A stretch of DNA of 64,000 bases from Streptomyces sp. f51 (lineage in GTDB: Bacteria; Actinomycetota; Actinomycetes; Streptomycetales; Streptomycetaceae): NCBI RefSeq assembly GCF_037940415.1, contig NZ_CP149798.1, positions 3,527,001 to 3,591,000 on the forward strand. The letters are read 5' to 3'. Of the stretch, positions 1-8,279 are shown piece by piece. Numbering within the stretch: position 1 is the stretch's first letter; each line of letters opens with the position of its first letter. The translations under genes were made by a program, and so were the position numbers. Under the pieces are notes generated by a model. It had not been told where the DNA came from and did not search any database. It saw only the letters and a list, made by a program, of their open reading frames with translations.

Positions 1-1
1 C

Positions 2-406
2 GCCGGGCTGCCTCCGCGGATCCAGTCGGCGCTCGGCTGGGTCGTACGGGAGGCGACCACCAACGTGCTGCGGCACGGGAACGCCGGGAAGTGCTCGCTG
101 TCGCTGCGGGCGGCGCGGGACCGGGTGACGCTCATCGTCGAGAACGACGGGGTGCCGCGCGACGCGCTGCCGGACCCCGGACCGGGGAGGGGGAGCGGGC
201 TCATGGGACTGCGCGAGCGGCTGGAGGAGGTGGACGGGGTGCTGCGGGCCGAGGTGAGCCACGGGACGTTCCGGCTGACGGCGGAGGTACCGCTGCGGCC
301 GCCCTCGGGCACGGGAGCCGGCACTCCCGTCCCCGGCCGCACGACCAGGGGGCCCGAGGGGGCGCCTCCGGCGCTTCCGCACCAGGTGAAGGAGGTCACG
401 CCATGA
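2..406 (+). CDS. Sensor histidine kinase, C-terminal part (cut by window edge)
   Basis: This is the ATP-binding end of a two-component sensor kinase whose start lies left of the window. The open frame shows an N-box (REATTNVLRHGNA), a degraded G1 region (IVENDGV) and a glycine-rich G2 motif (GSGLMGLRERL). That is the HATPase_c layout of NarL/DesK-type HisKA_3 kinases. About 45 disordered Pro/Gly residues follow. Its stop overlaps the start of the response regulator (ATGA), so the two are translationally coupled and almost certainly cognate. The input domain is not visible, so the signal is unknown. Confidence 0.85.
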   Translation, partial: AGLPPRIQSALGWVVREATTNVLRHGNAGKCSLSLRAARDRVTLIVENDGVPRDALPDPGPGRGSGLMGLRERLEEVDGVLRAEVSHGTFRLTAEVPLRPPSGTGAGTPVPGRTTRGPEGAPPALPHQVKEVTP

Positions 407-1047
407 CGGACGTACAGGACGGCGCATCCGGGGCCGCGGGGCCCGTGAGGCTGCTGCTCGCCGACGACGAACATCTGATCCGGGGCGCGCTGGCCGCGCT
501 GCTCGGTCTCGAGGACGACCTGGTCGTGGTGGCCGAGGCGGCGACCGGACCCGAGGCGCTGGCGATGGCGAGGGCGCACGTGCCCGATGTCGCCGTGCTG
601 GATCTTCAGATGCCGGGGGCGGACGGTGTGAGCGTGGCCACATCCCTGCGGGCCGAACTGCCGGGCTGCCAGGTGCTGATCGTGACCAGTCACGGGCGCC
701 CCGGGCATCTGAAGCGGGCGCTCGCGGCGGGTGTGCGGGGGTTCGTCCCGAAGACGGTCAGTGCGCGACGGCTCGCGGAGATCATCCGTACCGTGCACGC
801 CGGAAACCGTTACGTGGACCCGGAGTTGGCCGCCGACGCGATCTCCTCCGGGGACTCCCCGCTGACCGCGCGCGAGGCCGAGGTGCTCGAATTCGCCGCC
901 GACGGCGCGCCCGTGGCGGAGATCGCGGAGCGGGCCGCCCTCTCGCAGGGAACGGTCCGGAACTATCTCTCCTCGGCCGTGTCCAAACTGGGCGCGGAGA
1001 ACCGGCACACGGCAGTGCGTCTCGCACGGGCGCGAGGTTGGGTATAG
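403..1047 (+). CDS. NarL/LuxR-family response regulator
   Basis: A 214-residue DNA-binding response regulator partnered with the kinase directly upstream (4-bp overlap). The receiver domain covers roughly residues 14-130, with acidic residues DDE near residue 23, the phospho-acceptor Asp in VAVLDLQMPG and the conserved Lys in FVPKTV. The C-terminal LuxR-type helix-turn-helix begins at SPLTAREAEVL and contains the recognition region SQGTVRNYLSSAVSKLG. The layout resembles DesR of the DesK/DesR thermosensor pair, but the regulon cannot be read here. The ATG at 403 is chosen because it is coupled to the kinase stop; the longer open frame upstream is a shadow. Confidence 0.88.
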   Translation: MTDVQDGASGAAGPVRLLLADDEHLIRGALAALLGLEDDLVVVAEAATGPEALAMARAHVPDVAVLDLQMPGADGVSVATSLRAELPGCQVLIVTSHGRPGHLKRALAAGVRGFVPKTVSARRLAEIIRTVHAGNRYVDPELAADAISSGDSPLTAREAEVLEFAADGAPVAEIAERAALSQGTVRNYLSSAVSKLGAENRHTAVRLARARGWV

Positions 1048-1069
1048 TTGCTCTCGCGCCACGGCGCAT

Positions 1070-1142
1070 GCGGACGTAGCTCAGTTGGTAGAGCGCAACC
1101 TTGCCAAGGTTGAGGTCGCCAGTTCGAACCTGGTCGTCCGCT
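1070..1142 (+). tRNA. tRNA-Gly (anticodon GCC)
   Basis: A 73-nt cloverleaf. The acceptor stem GCGGACG pairs with CGTCCGC, the D arm is GCTC/GAGC, and the anticodon stem CAACC/GGTTG holds the loop TTGCCAA with anticodon GCC. The T arm carries TTCGAAC. The discriminator is T and the CCA end is not encoded. A strong hairpin terminator follows immediately. Confidence 0.96.
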
Positions 1143-1148
1143 CCGAAA

Positions 1149-1180
1149 AGAAGCCCCCGACTCCGGTCGGGGGCTTCTTC
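1149..1180 (+). terminator. Rho-independent terminator after tRNA-Gly
   Basis: Inverted repeat with arms AAGCCCCCGAC and GTCGGGGGCTT around a TCCG loop, starting 7 nt after the tRNA. It probably also insulates purC, which converges from the right. Confidence 0.8.
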
Positions 1181-1249
1181 GTGTGCGGTGACGTCCTCCC
1201 CGCGCGGACGGCGGACGGGCCCGGCGCGCGGCCGGGCCCGTGCGCGCGG

Positions 1250-2149
1250 TCAGGACCAGCTGACGCCCGTCAGCCGCTCGTACGCCTCGATGTACTTGGC
1301 GCGGGTGGCCTCCACGATCCGCTCGGGCAGCGCGGGCGGCGGCGTCTCGCTCCTGCGGTCCCAGCCCGACTCGGCGGACGTCAGCCAGTCGCGGACGTAC
1401 TGCTTGTCGAAGGACGGCTGCGCGTGGCCCGGCTCCCAGACGTCGGCGGGCCAGAAGCGCGAGGAGTCCGGGGTCAGCACCTCGTCGGCGAGGACCAGCG
1501 TGTCGCCGTCGTAGCCGAACTCGAACTTGGTGTCCGCGAGGATGATGCCCCGGTCGCGGGCGATGTCACGGGCCCGGCCGTAGACCGCGAGGGTCGCCCG
1601 GCGCAGTTCGGCCGCGGTGTCGGCGCCGACCTGGCGGACGACCTCCTCGTACGAGACGTTCTCGTCGTGCTCCCCGACCGCGGCCTTGGTGGCAGGAGTG
1701 AAGATCGGCGAGGGGAGCTCCGAGCCGTCGACGAGACCCTCGGGGAGCGCGAGTCCGCAGACCGTGCGGGACTCCTCGTACTCGGCGAGGCCCGAGCCGG
1801 TCAGATAGCCGCGGGCGACGCACTCGACCGGGACCATCCGCAGGGACTTGCAGATCAGGGTGCGGCCGGCCCAGTCGGCCGGGGCGCCCGGCGGGAGTTC
1901 GGTGCTCAGCACGTGGTGGGGCGCCAGCTCGGAGAGCTGGTCGAACCACCACAGCGAGAGCTGGGTGAGCGTGCGGCCCTTGTCGGGGATCTCGGTGGGG
2001 AGAACCCAGTCGTAGGCGGAGATGCGGTCGCTGGCGACCATCACGAGGTCGCCCGCCTCGTTCTGGTACAGATCGCGCACCTTGCCGGTGTGCAGATGTA
2101 CCAGACCCGGCACCTGGAGGGGCTCGGGCTTTTCGACGAATCCGGACAC
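1250..2149 (-). CDS. purC: Phosphoribosylaminoimidazole-succinocarboxamide synthase (SAICAR synthetase)
   Basis: PurC condenses CAIR with aspartate using ATP to give SAICAR in de novo purine synthesis in the cytoplasm. The 299-residue protein has the family motifs: GKVRDLY near the N-terminus, SDRISAYDWVLP followed by IPDKG, the RGYLTGSG segment after CVA, and LADTKFEFG near the C-terminus. The GTG start at 2149 is set by a GGAGG ribosome site a few bases upstream and by family length; longer in-frame extensions are low-complexity. Other purine genes are not adjacent except purD about 4 kb away, as is common in actinomycetes. Confidence 0.95.
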   Translation of the reverse strand: MSGFVEKPEPLQVPGLVHLHTGKVRDLYQNEAGDLVMVASDRISAYDWVLPTEIPDKGRTLTQLSLWWFDQLSELAPHHVLSTELPPGAPADWAGRTLICKSLRMVPVECVARGYLTGSGLAEYEESRTVCGLALPEGLVDGSELPSPIFTPATKAAVGEHDENVSYEEVVRQVGADTAAELRRATLAVYGRARDIARDRGIILADTKFEFGYDGDTLVLADEVLTPDSSRFWPADVWEPGHAQPSFDKQYVRDWLTSAESGWDRRSETPPPALPERIVEATRAKYIEAYERLTGVSWS

Positions 2150-2236
2150 GGTTCCTCCCCGTGGTTCTGTACAAGTGGCTCGATTCTCCCGTACGGGACG
2201 AGCGGCTGTGGACACGGGGCGTCCCGGGCGGGCGCG

Positions 2237-2270
2237 GGCGCCCCGCGGCACGGGTGTGCCGCGGGCGCCC
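2237..2270 (-). terminator. Hairpin downstream of the DMFase-like gene
   Basis: Very strong inverted repeat with arms GGGCGCCCGCGGCA and TGCCGCGGGGCGCC around a 6-nt loop. It lies just past the stop of the 2283-3812 gene and upstream of purC. It has no T-tract, as is usual for GC-rich terminators. Confidence 0.6.
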
Positions 2271-2282
2271 GGCGGTGTTTCG

Positions 2283-3812
2283 TCAGTCGTGTTTGCAGAT
2301 GCGGTCGAGGAGATTGGCGGTCGCCCGCTGGATACGGGGGTCCACGTGGCCGGGGCGGTCGAGGGCCGGGGACCACGCGAACGTCCCGGACGCGAAGACC
2401 AGGGCGCCGGACGGGGCGCGGTAGAGCGAGGTCTCCTGATGGCGCGGGACGCCCTCGCTGTCCGGGTACGGGGAGTGCGCGAGCAGGATCCGGTCCTGGT
2501 GCTCGGGCAGTGGCGTGCGCGGGAAGTAACGGTCCGCCTCACCGGCGACCATGCCCTCCACCTCGTCGCCGTCGTGCGCCCCGGTCGCCTCCCACAGCCA
2601 GTGGTCGGCGTTGCGGACGATCAGCGGGTGCGGCTCGGGGACGCGCCCGGCGTACTGGATGCCGATGAGCTGCTGCTCCGGGCGGTCGATCTCCCGCCAC
2701 AGAACGGGCTTTCCAGGACCCCGGCGCTTGCGGCAGGTCAGCAGCCGGTCGGGGACACCCGACGGGGACGGCCCCAGCTCCACCTGCCAGTACATGGTGT
2801 TGGCGGAGAGGAAGACCAGCGAGGTGCCGTGCTCGCGGGCGAGTTCCGTGGTGCGGCGCATCTGCGGCGACCAGTACTCGTCGTGGCCCGGGAAGACCAG
2901 GCCGCGGTACCGGGTGGGGTCGACGCGGCCGGCGTGCAGATCGCGCGCGTCGGCGTAGGCGAGGTCGTAGCCGTACCGCTCGGCCCAGCGGATGAAGTCG
3001 TAGGCGTGGCCCACGTGCAGGGGCAGTCCCGCGCCCGCGTACGGGCGGTCGAAGGAGACGGTCGTGGCCGCGTCGGCCTCGCCGAGGAGCCGGCCGTTCT
3101 CGTCCCACGCGTGATAGAGGCTGGCACCGGTGTGGCCGTCCTCCGGATACAGGTTGTACGCCTGCCAGGTGATGTCCGGAAGCAGCAGGAGCAGGTCGGC
3201 CGTCTGGCGATTGCGGACGGTGAAGGGGACGTGCGAGCGGTAGCCGTCGAGGGTGGTGAGGACGGCGACATAGGCGCCGACGCTCCAGTAGGACGGGATC
3301 TGGAGGCGCCAGGACAGCCACCAGTGGTGGCAGGAGACCGTGCGGTCGGCGGTGAGCGGCGGCGGCTGGACGATCCCGGAGAGCCGGGGGCTCGTCGTGA
3401 TCTTGCTGGCGCCGTCCCCGCCGTAGTGGCCGATGCGGTAGATGTCGACGCTGAACTCCTGCGGCGGGTCGACCGTGACGTGGAAGTCGATGGACTCGCC
3501 GGGAGCGGCGGCACCCGTGCTGGTGAAGCCCTTGATCTGGCGGTGGACGTCGTCGGCGGAGCGGGGTCCGCCGGGGCCCGTGCGCGCACGCGTGCCCGAG
3601 GTGGAGCGCGGGGCCGGGATCCGCGAGGCCCCGGACGCCGGCTGGGGCGCCTGGGGCGTGTCGGTGTCCAGGTACCAGGGGACGACGTGCCCGGTGTCGT
3701 CGAAATAGGTCTCGCTGCCGCGCAGCCAGGGAACGGGTCCCAGGCCGAAGGGATCCGTGACGGCGTGCGCGAGTGCTCCCGACTCCCAGCGGCGGATCTG
3801 CTCCGATCCCAT
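2283..3812 (-). CDS. N,N-dimethylformamidase large-subunit-like protein
   Basis: A 509-residue protein resembling the C-terminal domain of the large subunit of N,N-dimethylformamidase (DMFase beta-like). Visible family-like blocks are the beta-sandwich region with IDFHVTVDPPQEFSVDIYRIG, the segment LLLLPDITWQAYNLY, and the Rossmann-like part with GLVFPGHDEYWS and LVFLSANTMYWQVE. It has no signal peptide, and no small DMFase subunit lies beside it, so formamide hydrolysis is not assured. Many Streptomyces carry this stand-alone version with unknown substrate. The ATG at 3812 is preceded by GGGAGGGG; the 32 residues further upstream in frame look non-coding. Confidence 0.75.
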   Translation of the reverse strand: MGSEQIRRWESGALAHAVTDPFGLGPVPWLRGSETYFDDTGHVVPWYLDTDTPQAPQPASGASRIPAPRSTSGTRARTGPGGPRSADDVHRQIKGFTSTGAAAPGESIDFHVTVDPPQEFSVDIYRIGHYGGDGASKITTSPRLSGIVQPPPLTADRTVSCHHWWLSWRLQIPSYWSVGAYVAVLTTLDGYRSHVPFTVRNRQTADLLLLLPDITWQAYNLYPEDGHTGASLYHAWDENGRLLGEADAATTVSFDRPYAGAGLPLHVGHAYDFIRWAERYGYDLAYADARDLHAGRVDPTRYRGLVFPGHDEYWSPQMRRTTELAREHGTSLVFLSANTMYWQVELGPSPSGVPDRLLTCRKRRGPGKPVLWREIDRPEQQLIGIQYAGRVPEPHPLIVRNADHWLWEATGAHDGDEVEGMVAGEADRYFPRTPLPEHQDRILLAHSPYPDSEGVPRHQETSLYRAPSGALVFASGTFAWSPALDRPGHVDPRIQRATANLLDRICKHD

Positions 3813-4031
3813 GCCCGCACCCCTCCCTCGTGCCCCCGTCGTACTGGCAAGCCCTTGCGCTGTGCTCGATCGGTCCCAGCACATCACATTACGCACGCAG
3901 TCCGTCACCGTTCGTCGCGAATTGGCGTGAGTGGAACGGCTGACTCCACCTGGGCCGTGACCCCTGCGAACCGTGGGGTGGACGAAGGGCCGGGAACGGG
4001 GACGGTGGGGCGGCCCGCGGACGGACCGCCG

Positions 4032-5879
4032 TCAGACCAGGCGGACCGGTTTCTCCGGGCGGACTCCGAGATGGCGGAGCCAGTCCCGCAGGGGCGTGGA
4101 ATCCCCGGTCTCTATGAGGGTCAGGACGCGGGGCCCGATGTCGGCGGCCCGTTCACCGCCGACCAGGAGGGAAGGACCGTCCAGCCAGTCGAGTCCGGGA
4201 ACCGCGCCCGCGGTGTCCATCGCCGCGCAGCACACCATCGCCGTGACGTGGTCGGCCAGCAGCTCCCGGCCGGTCCTCGGCGGCTGGAGGGGGAACAGCG
4301 GAAGCATCCGGTCGTCCCAGAGGTCGTGGTCGGGGTCCTGCTGCCCGGTGCTCCCGGCGGGTCCGGGCCGCGCCGGAGCGGACGCCTCCTCGCGGGCCAG
4401 TTCCGCGGTGAGCCGGGCCGCGAGGGCCGCCGACCGTTCGTTCCCCACGGCGAGGTCGGGATCGTCGCTCTCGGAGATCCCCATCTCCCCGTACGCCTCC
4501 GTGCGGTGCTCGGCGAGGGAGCCCACCGGGCCGGGATCCGGGGCGGGCGTGGCTTCGCGCGGCGCGGACAGGTGGTCGAGCACACGAGCCAGGGTCGGTC
4601 CGTCGGCCTCGGGCAGCGCGGGGTCGGCGGGATGACGTACGCCGAGCGCGTCCAGGACCCGGTGGAGCCGGGCGGCGTCGGTGCGCCACTTCCGGTCGAC
4701 GACCTCGTCCGGATAGTCCTGCCAGTCGACCGGCGCCCAGTCGGGTCCCGACTCCGCGGGGCCGCCGTGGAAGAGCCGGGCGGCGAGCAGCGAGGCGGCC
4801 TCGTCCACCGTGCCGGGCTCTTCGAGCAGGTCGCAGGCGGGGCGTTCGCCGAGCCTTGAGGTGAAGCCCTCGGCGAGGCGGTCGCGGCGGGACAGCTCGG
4901 TCAGGGCGGCGACGACACCCACGTCCAGCCGGGAGGGCCAGCGGCCCATCCGCCAGGCGGGCAGCGCGACCCGGGTCAGCAGCCGGTCCCAGCCGGCGTA
5001 CGCGAGGCCCACCTGCTCCTGGGCGACGATCCGCACGCCGTAGTCCACGGCCTGGGCGCGCTCGGCCGCCGCGGACGCCACGGCCCGCTCCATCTGGGCG
5101 GCGTGGTCCCGGCAGCCGCGCAGCAGGATGCGGGTGATCCGGCCGACTCCGGCCAGGACCGTGCGGGGCAGCGGGCCGCGGCCCGGTGCCGAGGCCACGG
5201 CGACGGCCGCGTCCAGGCCCCGGACGAAGCGGCGGGCCGCGGCTATGTCCGGGTGCGCGGACGGGCCCGTACCGGCGACCACGGGGGCGAGGACCGCCCG
5301 CAGCTCGCCGACCCGCATCCACCACAGGAAGGGGGAGCCGATGACGAGGACGGGGGCGTCGTTGACCCGGGCCGCGCGGTCGGTCAGCGCGGTCACAGGG
5401 CCGCTTCCTGCCGGATCGCGGCGCCCGCCGTCCGGCTCGCCCCTTCCGCCCGGGGAGAACCGGCCGTGCGCCCGGTGGGTGCGGTCCTCCAGCCAGCTGT
5501 CGCAGTCCGGGGTGAGCGCTATCGCGGAGGGAGCCGGGACGTCCAGGCGATCGGCCAGGTCACGGACCATGCGGTAGAGATCGGGGGCCGAAGCCTCGGG
5601 GATCGGGACGGTGGGGCTCATCGCGGGCCGGGCACGGGCCACGACGAGCGCGACGCCCGCCGCCGCGAGCAGGACGAGGACGGCGAGGACCGTCACGATC
5701 CACCCCGCGATCCCCCAGGGCCTGCCGGTCACACGGCCGGTGGCGGCCCCGACGAGCAGCACGACGGCCACGGCCGCGGGCAGCAGGGCGACGGCCAGCG
5801 CCCTGCTGCGGACCCGCAGCACGGCGAGAGCCCGGGAGCGCGCTGCCTGCGCGCCCACCTCAACACCCATACCGGTCAC
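4032..5879 (-). CDS. Membrane protein with degenerate M48 metalloprotease-like domain
   Basis: A 615-residue protein with two hydrophobic helices near the N-terminus (ALAVALLPAAVAVVLLVGAA, and WIVTVLAVLVLLAAAGVALVVA), then a soluble region. Residues around LADRLDVPAPSAIALTPDCDSW, and later LVIGSPFLWWMRVGELRAVLAPVVA, follow the pattern of M48 (HtpX/Ste24-like) peptidases. The zinc motif HExxH that should end the last segment is absent (APVVAG). A catalytically dead relative is therefore likely. The C-terminal 350 residues are unlike known domains and are acidic. The GTG at 5879 or the ATG at 5870 could be the start; neither has a clean ribosome site. Confidence 0.6.
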   Translation of the reverse strand: MTGMGVEVGAQAARSRALAVLRVRSRALAVALLPAAVAVVLLVGAATGRVTGRPWGIAGWIVTVLAVLVLLAAAGVALVVARARPAMSPTVPIPEASAPDLYRMVRDLADRLDVPAPSAIALTPDCDSWLEDRTHRAHGRFSPGGRGEPDGGRRDPAGSGPVTALTDRAARVNDAPVLVIGSPFLWWMRVGELRAVLAPVVAGTGPSAHPDIAAARRFVRGLDAAVAVASAPGRGPLPRTVLAGVGRITRILLRGCRDHAAQMERAVASAAAERAQAVDYGVRIVAQEQVGLAYAGWDRLLTRVALPAWRMGRWPSRLDVGVVAALTELSRRDRLAEGFTSRLGERPACDLLEEPGTVDEAASLLAARLFHGGPAESGPDWAPVDWQDYPDEVVDRKWRTDAARLHRVLDALGVRHPADPALPEADGPTLARVLDHLSAPREATPAPDPGPVGSLAEHRTEAYGEMGISESDDPDLAVGNERSAALAARLTAELAREEASAPARPGPAGSTGQQDPDHDLWDDRMLPLFPLQPPRTGRELLADHVTAMVCCAAMDTAGAVPGLDWLDGPSLLVGGERAADIGPRVLTLIETGDSTPLRDWLRHLGVRPEKPVRLV

Positions 5880-6182
5880 GACCGGACGTCACCCCCTCTT
5901 GTCCGCCGTGCCCCGGCCTTGTCGCTGCCGGCGCCGACGGATGCCCTGGCGTTGGTCACTCCCCCACTGTGGCACCCGCCGCCGACATCGCAATGCCGGT
6001 GGGCCAAGTGCCGGAATGCTTTCGCCGCACCCTAGTTGGGGCCCCGGCCCTCGTCAGCCGGATACGGCATCGGTCACCCGATGGAATGGCTCTGGGGAAA
6101 GGTGGGTGACGGCGACTCCCGGACACGCTTCCGGTTCCGTACAGAAACCCGCAGCTGGAGGGGCCAGGACGCAACAGACAAA
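5880..6182. other. Intergenic region without a recognisable gene
   Basis: About 300 bp between the start of the M48-like gene and the purD terminator. No reading frame here has protein-like composition. It presumably holds the promoter of the leftward 4032-5879 gene, but no clear -35/-10 pair was seen. Confidence 0.5.
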
Positions 6183-6210
6183 GCCCCGGATTCCGTACGG
6201 AGTCCGGGGC
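6183..6210 (-). terminator. Terminator of purD
   Basis: Inverted repeat with arms GCCCCGGA and TCCGGGGC, the inner bases TTCCGTACGG extending the stem. It lies 28 nt past the purD stop. Confidence 0.7.
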
Positions 6211-6237
6211 TCGGCGCTGCTGTGCGGGGGCGGTGGG

Positions 6238-7491
<1,254 letters not shown>

Positions 7492-7499
7492 GGGGGTCA

Positions 7500-8279
7500 G
7501 CCTAGCCGCCGCGCACGGGTGCCCTTGTGGGGGCTTCCGAAGCGACGGGGGTACGACACTGGTGCGATCCTCCGAAAACGAGTCCCGGCAGGGGGCCCGG
7601 CGGGGTCCCCGGCGCGGGGAGTGGTCCGGTCCGATGGCACCCGCGCCCATGATCCGCAGCCCTCGGGCCCGCCGGGCACCCGCGAGGGAGCAGGGCCTCG
7701 GGGCGGGGCCTCGCGCACTGTCCGAAGCCGGTCGCCGGCCCCGTCCGCGGCGGGGCCCGCAGCGCCCCCGGAGCCTCGCCTCGGGGACGTGTGTCCTGCC
7801 GGACCGGAACAGGGCCCTGGACCGCCCGAAAGCCGGTCGACGGTCCTGTCCGTGGCGGGGCGCGAAGCGTTCCCGGAGCCCTGGGCCGGGTGGGGTCCGG
7901 CGAAACCGAGCCCGGTGGTCGCCGGTCCTGTCCGTGGCCGGGCACGGAGGATTCCCGGAGTCTGGCCCCGGGCGGGGCTCGGTCGGGGTCAGGTCGGGGT
8001 CAGGCCGGGGTCGGGGTCAGGCCGGGTTCGGAGCCCGGCGCCGGGCGGTGTCCGGCCGGGGCCAGGCCGGGTTCGGGGCCCGATCTTGGTCCGTGCACGG
8101 AGCCCGGCCCCGGGCGGTGTCCGGCCGGGGTCGGGGCCCGACCCTGGTCCGTTCCCGGAGGCCGAGCACGGGCGGTGGCCTGGAGGCCGGGCATGTGTGT
8201 CGGCCGGAAACCCGGACTCCGGCGATGTCCGGTGAACCGGGCCAGGGCGGGCCTCAGGTCTGGTTCGGGATGGCGGCGC
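7500..8279. repeat. GC-rich non-coding region with decayed repeats
   Basis: About 780 bp between purD and dnaX without a convincing gene, although all frames are open because the sequence is extremely GC-rich. Two repeat families are visible. In the first, about 50 bp containing 'GTCCGTGGC...CCCGGAG' recurs near 7730, 7834 and 7918. In the second, a unit with GGGCGGTGTCCGGCCGGGG recurs near 8045 and 8110, with degenerate GGTCAGGCCGGG copies around 7995-8035. Its function is unknown. It may be slippage-prone spacer. Confidence 0.55.

Noticed and set aside
2022..4859. Plus-strand open frame of 945 codons
   Set aside because: Antisense to the DMFase-like and M48-like genes. Composition is Arg/Gly/Val-rich shadow sequence with no domain.
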